The notes: generated from the sequence alone by a model not told the origin. A stretch of 47,188 bases of DNA from an uncultured Lachnospiraceae bacterium (GCA_910577275.1 CAJTMW010000029.1:1-47188), one strand, 5' to 3'; positions 7,917 to 16,631 are shown, counted from the first letter of the stretch. Translations and numbers: made by a program.

Positions 7917-9272
7917 GTGGAAAGAGAAAAATTAGGCTCACGGATGGGATTTATTCTTCTGTCTGCGGGATGCGCAATCGGAATCGGAAATGTGTGGAGA
8001 TTTCCATATATCACGGGCTTATACGGCGGAGGCGTGTTCGTACTGTTTTATCTGTTTTTCCTGATTGCCATGGGCGTGCCGGTTATGACAATGGAATTTG
8101 CCGTGGGCCGCGCCAGCAGGAGAAGCATTATAAAGAGCTTCACGGAGCTTGAAAGGCCCGGACAGAAATGGCATTTGAACGGATATCTTGGCATGGCGGG
8201 CAACTATCTTCTCATGATGTTTTATACAACCGTAGCCGGGTGGATGCTGTATTATTTTTATCAGATGCTGACGGGAAGGTTTACGGGTAAGGACAAGGAC
8301 CAGGTGGCGGAGATGTTCGGGAGTATGCTGGGAAGCCCGCAGGTTCTGACGGTTACTATGGTGATTATTGTGACTGCCGGTATTTTAATATGCTCTCTGG
8401 GGCTTCAAAAGGGCGTTGAGAGAATCACAAAGGTGATGATGAGCCTTCTTCTTCTGATTATTGTCGTTCTGGCAGTACACAGCATGACGCTGGAGGGCGG
8501 GATGGAAGGACTGAAATTCTATCTTCTTCCTGATTTTGAAAGAATGAAGGAGGTGGGGATTTCAGAGACGATAACCGCCGCCATGAATCAGGCGTTTTTT
8601 ACCCTAAGCCTGGGGATTGGAGCCATGGCGATATTTGGCAGCTATATTGACAAGAAGCGGACGCTTCTGGGGGAATCGGTGAATATCGCCATTCTGGATA
8701 CCTTTGTGGCGTTTGTCTCCGGCCTGATTATTTTCCCCAGCTGCTTTGCCTTTGACATCAGCCCGGATATGGGACCGCAGCTGATTTTTATTACGCTGCC
8801 CAATGTGTTTAACAGTATGGCAGGCGGGCGAATCTGGGGAACGCTGTTCTTTATCTTTATGACGTTTGCCGCGTTTTCCACCATACTTGCGGTGTTTGAA
8901 AATATTATTTCCTGCGGTATGGATTTGTTTCACTGGAGCAGAAAGAAGTCCTGTATGGTAAATCTTGCTGCGCTGATTGTATTATCTCTTCCCTGTGTGT
9001 TCGGCTACAATCTGTGGTCGGCAATCCAGCCTTTGGGAGAGGGCAGCACGATTCTCGATTTGGAGGATTTTCTGGTCAGTAATCTGATACTGCCGATTGG
9101 CTCCCTGTGCTATCTGCTGTTCTGCGTGACCAGGTACGGGTGGGGCTTTGACCGCTATATGAAAGAGACAAATACGGGAGAGGGTCTGAAAATGCCCGGA
9201 TGGATTCGCATTTATGTGACATATATCCTTCCGGTTCTCATCGTATTCCTGATTATCCAGGGGATTATCTGA
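7917..9272 (+). CDS. Sodium-dependent transporter, SNF/NSS family
   Basis: A 451-residue polytopic membrane protein with about 11-12 hydrophobic segments. The first helix has the diagnostic SAGCAIGIGNVWRFPYI, with the unwound GIGNVWRFP stretch that binds Na+ and substrate, and VPVMTMEFAVGR follows. Bacterial members import amino acids such as leucine, tryptophan or tyrosine with Na+; the substrate here cannot be read from the sequence. GTG 7917 is the start, with AAGGAGG at 7903-7909. The gene begins right after the tRNA-Leu terminator with no room for an obvious separate promoter. The length is usual for the bacterial branch. Confidence 0.93.
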   Translation: MEREKLGSRMGFILLSAGCAIGIGNVWRFPYITGLYGGGVFVLFYLFFLIAMGVPVMTMEFAVGRASRRSIIKSFTELERPGQKWHLNGYLGMAGNYLLMMFYTTVAGWMLYYFYQMLTGRFTGKDKDQVAEMFGSMLGSPQVLTVTMVIIVTAGILICSLGLQKGVERITKVMMSLLLLIIVVLAVHSMTLEGGMEGLKFYLLPDFERMKEVGISETITAAMNQAFFTLSLGIGAMAIFGSYIDKKRTLLGESVNIAILDTFVAFVSGLIIFPSCFAFDISPDMGPQLIFITLPNVFNSMAGGRIWGTLFFIFMTFAAFSTILAVFENIISCGMDLFHWSRKKSCMVNLAALIVLSLPCVFGYNLWSAIQPLGEGSTILDLEDFLVSNLILPIGSLCYLLFCVTRYGWGFDRYMKETNTGEGLKMPGWIRIYVTYILPVLIVFLIIQGII

Positions 9273-9369
9273 GAACGGTACAGAGAGACGGAAAGTGTAC
9301 ACAATGCATAAAAGCATATATTTTATCATATTTATTATAAACAAAATGATATATCTTATCTAAAAGGGC

Positions 9370-9398
9370 TTGACATCTATTGTCGAAATTGATATTAT
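9370..9398 (+). promoter_or_regulatory. Promoter of the GlcNAc PTS operon
   Basis: A perfect TTGACA (9370-9375) and TATTAT (9393-9398) with a 17-base spacer. The transcript would begin about 12 bases before the RAT element, as expected for antitermination control of a leader. Confidence 0.8.
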
Positions 9399-9417
9399 GT
9401 ATCCATAATATATATGC

Positions 9418-9445
9418 GGGTTGTTACTGTGCGGCAGGCAAAACC
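9418..9445 (+). promoter_or_regulatory. RAT (ribonucleic antiterminator) for the LicT/BglG-type protein
   Basis: The sequence contains GTTACTG, a short TGCG turn and GCAGGCAAAACC, closely matching the known LicT/SacT-class RAT. The two arms pair as GGTT/AACC and CTG/CAG with internal bulges. Its last five bases (AAACC, 9441-9445) are also the first arm of the terminator that follows, so the two structures exclude each other. Confidence 0.92.
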
Positions 9446-9505
9446 AGATTTTGTAAGTTAATCTTTAATTTGATGACAGATTGATTTATAAAATTTGGTT
9501 TTTTA
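9441..9505 (+). terminator. Leader terminator controlled by the RAT
   Basis: AAACCAGATTTT (9441-9452) can pair with AAAATTTGGTTT (9490-9501) with one mismatch, followed by T-rich sequence. Forming the RAT hairpin removes the left arm. When the antiterminator is active it holds the RAT and transcription continues into the operon. Confidence 0.85.
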
Positions 9506-9556
9506 TTTGTATTTATACAGATAGAAAACCGGATTTGAGAGGGGACGCGGGCTGTT

Positions 9557-10396
9557 ATGGTAATCAAGAAGATAATTAATAACAATATTGTATCCAGCAT
9601 TGACCAGTATGGCGGCGAGCTTGTGGTCATGGGCAGAGGAATCGGCTTCGGGAAAAAGCCCGGGCAGGAGATTGACGAGGCATCTGCGGAAAAGATTTTC
9701 AGGATGGATAATGAGGACAGTCTTGAAAGGTTCAAGGAGCTGCTTGCCAAGCTGCCGCTGGAGTATGTTCAGCTGTCAAGTGATATCATTTCTTACGCAA
9801 AATCATCTATTGAAATTAAATTGAATCAGAACGTGTATCTTACATTGACGGATCATATTGGATTTGCAATCGACCGATTTAAAGAAGGAATGCATTTTAC
9901 TAATGCGCTGCTTGAGGAAATTAAGCTTTTTTATCCAAAGGAATATCTGGTAGGGAAATATGCGCTGCGTCTGATTGAGGAGAAGACCTCCCTTCGGATG
10001 CCGGACGACGAGGCGGCGTCGATTGCGCTGCATCTTGTCAACGCACAGTACGACACCAGAATAGGCGACACTTTTCGGATGACAAATATGATTCGGGAAA
10101 TGATGGAATACGTAGAGAATGAATTTCCCCAGTTCCGGGAAAATTCCATGCACAGGGATTGGCTGGTAAGCAATCTGAAGTACATGGCTCATCGTCTGTT
10201 GAAGCTTCCCCCCATAAATGAATCCGAAGAGGAATTTCAAAGTGTAATCAAGGCATACTGTGAAGAAGAATACCGGCTTGTGGATAATATTAACGCTTTT
10301 CTGAAAGATAAATATGACTGTTTTATGACGGGCGAGGAGATGGTTTATCTGGCCGTAAGCATTAAGAGGACAAGAGACGCTTACAAGAGCCAGTAA
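9557..10396 (+). CDS. BglG/LicT-family PTS transcriptional antiterminator
   Basis: A 279-residue protein: CAT RNA-binding domain (1-~55), PRD1 (~65-170), PRD2 (~172-279). PRD1 keeps both regulatory histidines, H100 in LTDHIGFAI and H159 in SIALHLVNA. PRD2 appears to lack both: the first site reads VSNLKYM (N206) and the second reads YLAVSIKR (S268). In LicT, PRD1 phosphorylation by the PTS permease inactivates, and PRD2 phosphorylation by HPr activates. Here only the permease-sensing half looks intact. The RAT and terminator directly upstream are its probable target, making the operon self-controlled. Genes for EIIA, EI, HPr and EIIBC follow. The start is ATG 9557, with a loosely spaced GAGAGGGG. 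Confidence 0.92.
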   Translation: MVIKKIINNNIVSSIDQYGGELVVMGRGIGFGKKPGQEIDEASAEKIFRMDNEDSLERFKELLAKLPLEYVQLSSDIISYAKSSIEIKLNQNVYLTLTDHIGFAIDRFKEGMHFTNALLEEIKLFYPKEYLVGKYALRLIEEKTSLRMPDDEAASIALHLVNAQYDTRIGDTFRMTNMIREMMEYVENEFPQFRENSMHRDWLVSNLKYMAHRLLKLPPINESEEEFQSVIKAYCEEEYRLVDNINAFLKDKYDCFMTGEEMVYLAVSIKRTRDAYKSQ

Positions 10397-10451
10397 AAGT
10401 AATTGTTTTAAACGGAACTAATCGTATCGAGTGGAAATGGAGGGAAAAGAA

Positions 10452-10934
10452 ATGGGACTGTTTGATTTTATGAAAAAGAAGGGAATTTCGCTGGCGGCTC
10501 CGGTAAAAGGGGAGTGTATTCCTATCAGCGAGGTGGCGGACCCCACCTTTGCGGAGGAGATATTGGGAAAGGGAATAGCCATTAAGCCCTCCGAGGGGAA
10601 GATTTACGCGCCTGCCGACGGCGTTGTAAGCACAGTTTTCCCCACAGGCCATGCGGTTGGCGTGACAACTCCCGACGGCGTGGAAATATTAATACATGTA
10701 GGTCTTGATACCGTTCAGCTTAAGGGACAGTTTTTTAATACCAAAGTGGAAGAAAATCAAAAGGTAAGCAAGGGAGACCTTCTTCTGGAAGCGGATATCA
10801 AGGAGATTGCCGGGGCAGGATATGACACCGTAACGCCCGTCATTATCTGTAACAGCGCGGAGTTTACAGAAGTAAACTGCAAGGCGCGGGGGGAAGTGAA
10901 TGTAGGCGAGGAAGTAATCACCTGCGTAAAATAA
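10452..10934 (+). CDS. PTS EIIA component, glucose family (Crr-like)
   Basis: A 160-residue single-domain EIIA of the glucose/GlcNAc family. H82 in EILIHVGLDTV is the phosphorylated histidine and H67 in FPTGHAVG the supporting one. It carries phosphate from HPr to the EIIB domain of the EIIBC encoded three genes downstream. The ATG at 10452 is favoured by GGAGGG (10439-10444); GTG 10431 and an earlier ATG overlap that site. It sits between the antiterminator and ptsI in one operon. Being a separate EIIA, it might also serve other glucose-family permeases that lack a fused EIIA. Confidence 0.93.
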   Translation: MGLFDFMKKKGISLAAPVKGECIPISEVADPTFAEEILGKGIAIKPSEGKIYAPADGVVSTVFPTGHAVGVTTPDGVEILIHVGLDTVQLKGQFFNTKVEENQKVSKGDLLLEADIKEIAGAGYDTVTPVIICNSAEFTEVNCKARGEVNVGEEVITCVK

Positions 10935-10944
10935 GGAGAATGTG

Positions 10945-12558
10945 ATGGTTAAGTGTGCCGGAAAAAGCGTTCTGAAAGGAATTGCGGTTGGTAAAATCTA
11001 TGTCTATCGGAAGCAGGAATATGTCCTGAAGCAGACGCAGATAGACGATGTGAAGGCAGAGCAGGAAAGATTTGAACTGGCAGTATCTGAAGCGAAAGGT
11101 CAGCTTGATATTCTGTACAAAAATGCACTCAAAACTGTGGGCGAAGAAGAAGCCATGATTTTCGACGTGCATAAGATGATGCTTGAGGACGAAGGGTATC
11201 TGGAAGATATCAAAGAGATGATTGCCGGAAAATGCAATGCGGAATATGCGGTGAATGAGGTTGGCAACAATTATTCCCAGATGTTTGCCGCAATGGACGA
11301 CGATTATATGAAGGCGAGAAGCGCCGATGTCCTGGATATCTCCAAGAGAATCATCAATAATCTGGCAGGCACTCAGGATGCGTCTATTAAGACAAAAGAG
11401 CCGGTGATTCTTCTGGCGGATGATTTGACGCCCAGTGAGACCATTCAGATGGATAAGAGCAAGATTCTCGGATTTGTGACGATACACGGTTCAGCCAATT
11501 CCCATACGGCGATTCTTGCAAGGAGCATGAATCTTCCGTCCATGGTGGGGACTGATGTGGAGCTTCTCGAGGAATATCACGGAAAGACGGCAGTAGTAGA
11601 CGGCTTTGCAGGAGAATTTTTAATCGACCCGCCGCAGGAGCTTCTGCAGGATATGATTTCCAGAAAGAACGGATGGCTCGATGAGCTTGAAGGACTCAAA
11701 AAGCTGGTAGGACAGGACAATGTCACCACGGACGGACGGCGGGTAAACGTCTATTGTAATATTGGAAATGAAGAGGATGCAGACAGGGTTCTTGCGGCGG
11801 ACGGCGGCGGAATCGGTCTCTTTAGAAGCGAGTTTTTATATCTGGGCAGAGACAGCGCCCCTACGGAGGAAGAACAGTTTAAGAGCTATAAGGCGGTTCT
11901 TGAAAAGATGGGCGGAAAGAAGGTTATTATCAGGACGCTGGATATCGGGGCCGACAAAAAGGCGGATTATCTGGGGCTTGAGGAGGAAGAAAATCCGGCG
12001 CTCGGGTATCGGGCAATCCGTATCTGTCTGGACAGGGAAGAACTTTTCCGCACCCAGCTTCGGGCAATTTACCGGGCAAGCGCTTTCGGCACGGCGTCCA
12101 TCATGTTTCCCATGATTATTTCAGTGGCGGAAATCAGGCGGATTAAAGAAATTGTGGCGGACGTGAAGGCGGAGCTTGCCGCAGAGAATATCGCCATGGG
12201 GGAAGTGGAGCTGGGAATTATGATAGAAACTCCCGCAGCGGCAATCATCAGCGATGAGCTTGCCAGGGAAGTGGAGTTTTTCAGTATCGGAACCAATGAT
12301 TTGACGCAGTACACGCTGGCTGTTGACAGGCAGAACCAGAAGCTTGAAAAAATCTGCGACACTCATCATAAGGCTGTTTTAAAGCTCATCCAGATGACCG
12401 TGGAGAACGGCCATAAGGAAAATATCTGGGTAGGTATTTGCGGGGAACTGGCAGGCGATACGAGCCTTACCAGAACCTTTGTAGATATGGGTGTGGATGA
12501 ATTATCCGTATCACCCGCATATGTATTGGAACTTCGAAAAGCAATCAGAGAGATTTAG
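10945..12558 (+). CDS. ptsI: PTS enzyme I (phosphoenolpyruvate-protein phosphotransferase)
   Basis: A 537-residue EI, about 30 residues shorter than the common 570. The phospho-histidine is H187, in GSANSHTAILAR; most EI proteins read GGRTSHT, so the -3 to -1 residues are diverged. The PEP-binding barrel has EEENPALGYRAIR, FFSIGTNDLTQY and the catalytic cysteine in GICGELAG. EI takes phosphate from PEP and gives it to HPr. I prefer ATG 10945 over the adjoining GTG 10942 because AGGAG is better spaced. It begins 10 bases after the EIIA gene. Its location inside a sugar operon, with HPr, suggests a dedicated or the only general PTS. Confidence 0.95.
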   Translation: MVKCAGKSVLKGIAVGKIYVYRKQEYVLKQTQIDDVKAEQERFELAVSEAKGQLDILYKNALKTVGEEEAMIFDVHKMMLEDEGYLEDIKEMIAGKCNAEYAVNEVGNNYSQMFAAMDDDYMKARSADVLDISKRIINNLAGTQDASIKTKEPVILLADDLTPSETIQMDKSKILGFVTIHGSANSHTAILARSMNLPSMVGTDVELLEEYHGKTAVVDGFAGEFLIDPPQELLQDMISRKNGWLDELEGLKKLVGQDNVTTDGRRVNVYCNIGNEEDADRVLAADGGGIGLFRSEFLYLGRDSAPTEEEQFKSYKAVLEKMGGKKVIIRTLDIGADKKADYLGLEEEENPALGYRAIRICLDREELFRTQLRAIYRASAFGTASIMFPMIISVAEIRRIKEIVADVKAELAAENIAMGEVELGIMIETPAAAIISDELAREVEFFSIGTNDLTQYTLAVDRQNQKLEKICDTHHKAVLKLIQMTVENGHKENIWVGICGELAGDTSLTRTFVDMGVDELSVSPAYVLELRKAIREI

Positions 12559-12570
12559 GAGGGGACGGTT

Positions 12571-12828
12571 ATGCAGACATTCAATTATACCATCACGGAC
12601 GAACTTGGTATTCATGCCAGACCGGCCGGGCTTTTGGTGAAGCTGGCCGCAGGCTGCAAGAGCGATATCACGATTGTAAAGGATGGTAAGGAAGCAAACG
12701 CAAAAAGAATTATGGCGCTTATGAGCTTAGGCGCTACCAAGGGAACGGAAATCGCAGTCAAGGTAGAGGGTCCGGACGAGGGGGAAGCTGCCAAATTGGT
12801 AGAAGAATTTCTGAAGGCTAATCTATAA
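12571..12828 (+). CDS. ptsH: HPr phosphocarrier protein lacking Ser46
   Basis: An 85-residue HPr. H15 in GIHARPAG accepts phosphate from EI. The second regulatory site is changed: the residue at position 46 is arginine (codon AGA, 12706-12708, in NAKRIMALMSLG) where Bacillota HPr normally has the serine phosphorylated by HPr kinase. It should work in sugar transport but cannot form HPr-Ser46-P, the co-repressor of CcpA. It starts 12 bases after ptsI with AGGAGGGG. S52 in MSLG is kept, and whether a kinase could use it is unknown. Confidence 0.95.
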   Translation: MQTFNYTITDELGIHARPAGLLVKLAAGCKSDITIVKDGKEANAKRIMALMSLGATKGTEIAVKVEGPDEGEAAKLVEEFLKANL

Positions 12829-12892
12829 AAGTAACAACCAACATGTTTCGAAGCCAGGGGCGAAACGCAAAGATTAAGGGGGTAAACTTATT

Positions 12893-14335
12893 ATGATGAA
12901 ATATTTACAAAAACTTGGCAAGTCATTGATGCTTCCGGTTGCATGTCTGCCGGTTGCAGGTATCATGCTTGGCCTTGGTTACTGGATTGACCCGAACGGC
13001 TGGGGAAGCGGAAACATAGCTGCCGCTTTCTTATGTAAGGCCGGTTCGGCGCTGATAGACAATATGGCAATTCTGTTCGTTATCGGTGTTTCCATAGGTA
13101 TGTCGGACGATAATGACGGAACGGCCGCGCTGGCGGGTATTGTATCCTATCTGATGGTTACGACACTGCTTTCACCGGGCGCAGTTGAAATGTTCACCGG
13201 CGGAGAAGCAGACGTTGCTTTCTCAAAGATTGCAGGAAACCAGTTCATCGGTATTTTGACCGGTTTAATCGGAGCAGCCTGCTACAATAAATTTAAGAGT
13301 ACAAAGCTGCCGGATGCCTTGTCATTCTTCAGCGGTAAGCGAAGCGTGGCAATTGTGACGGCGGGTGTTACCATTGTTGTAAGCCTTATTTTATTCTTCG
13401 TATGGCCTGTGCTTTACGGAGGACTGGTAGCATTCGGTACGGCAGTTTCTTCTACAGGCGCTCTTGGCGTTGGTCTTTACGGCTTCTTTAACAGACTGCT
13501 TATTCCTTTCGGTCTTCACCACGCGCTCAATTCCGTATTCTGGTTTGACGCAGTTGGAATTGCAGACCTCTATAAATTCTGGGGAATGGGCGGATATGAA
13601 GCAGCGCAGGCAGGCGAGGTTGGCCAGTATATGACAGGCTTCTTCCCGGTAATGATGCTTGGTGTTCCCGGAGCTGCACTTGCAATGTATCATACAGCTA
13701 AGACGGAAAAGAAGAAAATTGCGGCAGGTCTGCTTGGAGCGGCGGCTCTTTGTTCTTTCCTTACAGGCGTAACAGAGCCTTTTGAATTTGCATTTATGTT
13801 CCTGTCACCCGTACTTTATGTTATCCATGCATTACTTACAGGTATTGTCTGCGCAATCTGCGCTCTGCTCCCTGTAAGGGCAGGATTTACTTTCAGCGGC
13901 GGCTTTATTGACTGGGTTCTCTGTGCGAAGCTTCCGGCAGCTATGAATACATGGATGATTATTCCGATTGGCCTTGTAGTTGCTGCTGTTTATTACGTGG
14001 TATTCCGCACATTAATCGTAAAACTGGATTTAAAGACTCCCGGAAGAGAAGATGATGATATTGAAGCGGAGAAGAGAGTGGTTCTTTCCAACGATAACTT
14101 CACAGAAGTTGCAAAGGTGGTTCTTGAAGGACTTGGCGGAAAAGGCAACGTAACGAGCCTCGACAACTGTGTGACAAGACTTCGTCTGGAAATTAAAGAT
14201 TACACGAAGGTTGACGAGAAGAAGATTAAATCAGCAGGCGTTGCGGGCGTTATGAGACCCAGCAAGACATCTGTACAGGTAATTGTAGGAACCAAGGTAC
14301 AGTTTGTTGCTGATGAAATGAAGAAGATGCTATAA
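12893..14335 (+). CDS. nagE: PTS EIIBC permease, probably N-acetylglucosamine-specific
   Basis: A 480-residue protein. The EIIC domain (about 5-380) has around ten hydrophobic segments and the signature PFGLHHALNSVFWFD, which resembles GlcNAc permeases rather than glucose ones. The EIIB domain (about 400-480) has the phospho-cysteine C426 in LDNCVTRLRL. It imports and phosphorylates the sugar, giving GlcNAc-6-phosphate for NagA and NagB, encoded just downstream. EIIA is separate. AAGGGGG precedes the start; ATG 12896 is equally possible. The last gene before a strong hairpin, so nagBA may be partly independent. Confidence 0.88.
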   Translation: MMKYLQKLGKSLMLPVACLPVAGIMLGLGYWIDPNGWGSGNIAAAFLCKAGSALIDNMAILFVIGVSIGMSDDNDGTAALAGIVSYLMVTTLLSPGAVEMFTGGEADVAFSKIAGNQFIGILTGLIGAACYNKFKSTKLPDALSFFSGKRSVAIVTAGVTIVVSLILFFVWPVLYGGLVAFGTAVSSTGALGVGLYGFFNRLLIPFGLHHALNSVFWFDAVGIADLYKFWGMGGYEAAQAGEVGQYMTGFFPVMMLGVPGAALAMYHTAKTEKKKIAAGLLGAAALCSFLTGVTEPFEFAFMFLSPVLYVIHALLTGIVCAICALLPVRAGFTFSGGFIDWVLCAKLPAAMNTWMIIPIGLVVAAVYYVVFRTLIVKLDLKTPGREDDDIEAEKRVVLSNDNFTEVAKVVLEGLGGKGNVTSLDNCVTRLRLEIKDYTKVDEKKIKSAGVAGVMRPSKTSVQVIVGTKVQFVADEMKKML

Positions 14336-14374
14336 GGTATTTCTTAATCATAGAATACCGAAACCCCTGGCATG

Positions 14375-14404
14375 CGGAGGTCCTTCGGGACCTCCGTTGT
14401 TATT
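14375..14404 (+). terminator. Strong hairpin after the EIIBC gene
   Basis: A perfect 9-bp stem CGGAGGTCC (14375-14383) / GGACCTCCG (14388-14396) closes a stable TTCG tetraloop and is followed by TTGTTATT. The T tract is imperfect, so it may be a terminator or an RNA-stabilising hairpin that sets different levels for PTS and nagBA mRNA. Confidence 0.75.
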
Positions 14405-14435
14405 ACAGGAAACTGACCTGTGAAGCATGACGGAA

Positions 14436-14477
14436 TTTGTTACAATAAGCCTGCCTGCGGAGCATGGCAGCGTTTGT
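14436..14477 (+). repeat. Dispersed intergenic repeat, copy B
   Basis: TTTGTTACAATAAGC (14436-14450), then a GC-rich middle, then CAGCGTTTGT. By hand alignment 35 of 42 positions match the reverse complement of 33231-33272. It lies between the EIIBC hairpin and the nagB promoter. Confidence 0.7.
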
Positions 14478-14492
14478 CGGCAGCAGAATAGC

Positions 14493-14521
14493 TTGCGGGC
14501 AGGACACACATTATATATAAT
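14493..14521 (+). promoter_or_regulatory. Probable promoter of nagBA
   Basis: TTGCGG (14493-14498) and a perfect TATAAT (14516-14521) are 17 bases apart, about 75 bases before nagB. It would let nagBA be expressed without the RAT-controlled PTS transcript. Confidence 0.6.
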
Positions 14522-14595
14522 AAAGACAGTCATGAAAGAAAAGCGTGCGGGACACGAAAACGACGCAAAATCAAAAAGGAAAGGAATGAGGGAAA

Positions 14596-15324
14596 ATGAG
14601 AATTGTCAGAGCAAAGGATTACGATGATATGAGCCGCAAGGCGGCGAACATTCTGTCGGCGCAGGTGATTATGAAGCCGAACTGTGTTCTGGGGCTGGCT
14701 ACAGGCTCCACGCCAATCGGGACATATGCCCAATTAGTGGAATGGTACAATAAGGGCGATTTGGATTTCTCAAATGTGACAACGGTAAATCTGGATGAGT
14801 ACAAGGGACTGAACAGGGAAAACGACCAGAGCTATTACTATTTTATGAACGAGCATTTATTCAGCAAGGTTAATGTCAATCATGAGAGAACCTTCCTGCC
14901 GGACGGAACGGAAAAGGACAGCGAAAAGGCGTGCGCCGACTATAATCAGATTATCGAGGACGTGGGCGGCGTGGATTTGCAGCTTCTCGGACTTGGGCAC
15001 AATGGTCATATCGGCTTTAATGAGCCGGGAGATGTGTTTAAGGCAAAGACGCACTGTGTGGATTTGACGGAAACAACCATAAAGGCGAATCAGAGATTTT
15101 TTGCATCCATCGACGATGTTCCCAGACAGGCTTATACCATGGGAATCCAGACAATCATGCAGGCCAGGAAGATTCTGGTGGTGGTAAGCGGCGAAGATAA
15201 GGCGGGAATTGTGAAGGAAGCATTTTTCGGTCCGATTACGCCGAGGGTGCAGGCATCCGTTTTGCAGCTCCACCCGGACGTAACGGTGGTTGCAGACGAG
15301 GCGGCTTTATCCCTTGTGAAATAA
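14596..15324 (+). CDS. nagB: Glucosamine-6-phosphate deaminase
   Basis: A 242-residue NagB. ATGSTPIGTY binds the phosphate, NLDEYKGL holds the catalytic aspartate, and GHNGHIGFNEPG contains the active histidine and glutamate; the N in GHNGH is usual for Gram-positive NagB. It converts glucosamine-6-phosphate to fructose-6-phosphate and ammonia, taking the product of NagA into glycolysis. It is the short monomer-type length without the allosteric C-terminal tail of the E. coli enzyme. AAAGGAATGAGGGAAA precedes the ATG. nagA follows after 48 bases. Confidence 0.96.
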   Translation: MRIVRAKDYDDMSRKAANILSAQVIMKPNCVLGLATGSTPIGTYAQLVEWYNKGDLDFSNVTTVNLDEYKGLNRENDQSYYYFMNEHLFSKVNVNHERTFLPDGTEKDSEKACADYNQIIEDVGGVDLQLLGLGHNGHIGFNEPGDVFKAKTHCVDLTETTIKANQRFFASIDDVPRQAYTMGIQTIMQARKILVVVSGEDKAGIVKEAFFGPITPRVQASVLQLHPDVTVVADEAALSLVK

Positions 15325-15372
15325 GTAAGCTGCATGAAAGGAAAAACGTTAAAAGAAGGGAGTTGATTTCTT

Positions 15373-16524
15373 ATGGTAATTAAAAATGCCAGCGTGTATA
15401 CGGAGGACGGACGGTTCTTAATACGGGATATTTTTATAGAGGGCGACAGGTTTGCGGCCGGACCTGCAGATGTCAGCGATAAGGAAGAAATAGACGGAAG
15501 CGGATGCTATGCCATACCGGGGCTTACGGATATTCATTTCCATGGCTGCGCAGGCTTTGACTTCTGCGACGGAACCAGAGAAGCAATTGAAGCTATGGCG
15601 GCCTATGAGGCTTCCGTGGGGGTAACAAATATTGTACCAGCGACTATGACTCTTTCGGAGGATATGCTGCTTGGTATCTGCAAAGAAGCAAAGGCTTACC
15701 GGGAGGAAAATTCCGGCGGGGAGCCGGCGGAGAAAAAGAGGGCAAGGCTCTACGGCATCAATATGGAGGGTCCCTTCGTATCCGTTGCCAAGAAAGGAGC
15801 GCAGAACGAAGAATACATCAGCAAGCCTGACGCAGCCATGTTTGACAGGTTAAGCGAGGCGGCGGGCCATATGGTGAAGCTGATTGCCATTGCACCGGAA
15901 GTAGAAGGGGCGATGGAGTTTATTGAAGAAAAACACGGGGAAGTGGTGATGTCGCTGGCGCATACGGCGGCGGATTATGATACGGCTGTCCGCGCGTTTG
16001 AAAAGGGAGCCAGCCATGTAACACACCTCTACAACGCAATGAATCCCTATACCCACAGGGCGCCGGGAGTTATCGGAGCGGCGGCAGATGCGGCAAAGGC
16101 GGAGGTAGAACTGATTTGTGACGGCGTGCATATTCATCCGGCGGCGGTAAGGGCAACTTTCCGGCTTTTCGGCGACGACCGCATTATAATGATTAGCGAC
16201 AGTATGAGAGCCACGGGGCTTTTAGACGGCGATTATACGCTGGGCGGACAGTATGTGAAGGTGGTGGGTAATCTGGCCACATTGAAGGACGGAACCATAG
16301 CCGGGTCGGTTACCAATCTGATGGATTGTCTTCGGACGGCGGTTCTGAAAATGGGAATTCCCATGGAATCGGCGGTAAAGTGTACGACGGTGAACCCGGC
16401 GAAAAGTGTCGGGATTTATGATGTCTGCGGAAGCATCACTCCCGGAAAGCGGGCAAATGTGGTGCTGCTGAAAAAAGAGAACCTGGATTTAAAACAGGTG
16501 GTTTTGGAGGGGCGGCTTTTATAA
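15373..16524 (+). CDS. nagA: N-acetylglucosamine-6-phosphate deacetylase
   Basis: A 383-residue amidohydrolase. HFHGCAGFDF carries the metal HxH, followed by the conserved glutamate region in NMEGPFVS, the histidines in SLAHTAAD and THLYNAM, and the catalytic aspartate in ISDSMRATG. It removes acetate from GlcNAc-6-phosphate, between EIIBC transport and NagB. Length and motifs are typical. AAGAAGGGAG precedes the ATG. Its stop codon is inside the terminator hairpin that ends the unit. Confidence 0.95.
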   Translation: MVIKNASVYTEDGRFLIRDIFIEGDRFAAGPADVSDKEEIDGSGCYAIPGLTDIHFHGCAGFDFCDGTREAIEAMAAYEASVGVTNIVPATMTLSEDMLLGICKEAKAYREENSGGEPAEKKRARLYGINMEGPFVSVAKKGAQNEEYISKPDAAMFDRLSEAAGHMVKLIAIAPEVEGAMEFIEEKHGEVVMSLAHTAADYDTAVRAFEKGASHVTHLYNAMNPYTHRAPGVIGAAADAAKAEVELICDGVHIHPAAVRATFRLFGDDRIIMISDSMRATGLLDGDYTLGGQYVKVVGNLATLKDGTIAGSVTNLMDCLRTAVLKMGIPMESAVKCTTVNPAKSVGIYDVCGSITPGKRANVVLLKKENLDLKQVVLEGRLL

Positions 16525-16537
16525 GCCGCTCTTTTTC
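16512..16537 (+). terminator. Terminator overlapping the nagA stop
   Basis: GCGGCTT (16512-16518) pairs with AAGCCGC (16523-16529) around TTAT, followed by a CTTTTT tract. The stop codon lies in the loop and right arm, a compact ending for the nag unit. Confidence 0.85.
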
Positions 16538-16559
16538 CGGAACAGGGTGATGGATAAAG

Positions 16560-16612
16560 CTCAAGGCAAAACGAGAGGTTTTTTGGCCGCTTATTTTGCT
16601 TTGAGTTTTTTT
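16560..16612 (+). terminator. Second terminator after nagA
   Basis: CTCAAGGCAAAA (16560-16571) pairs with TTTTGCTTTGAG (16594-16605) with one G-T, followed by seven or more T. It backs up the terminator at 16512-16537. Confidence 0.8.
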
Positions 16613-16631
16613 GTTGAAAGAATCTTAATGA

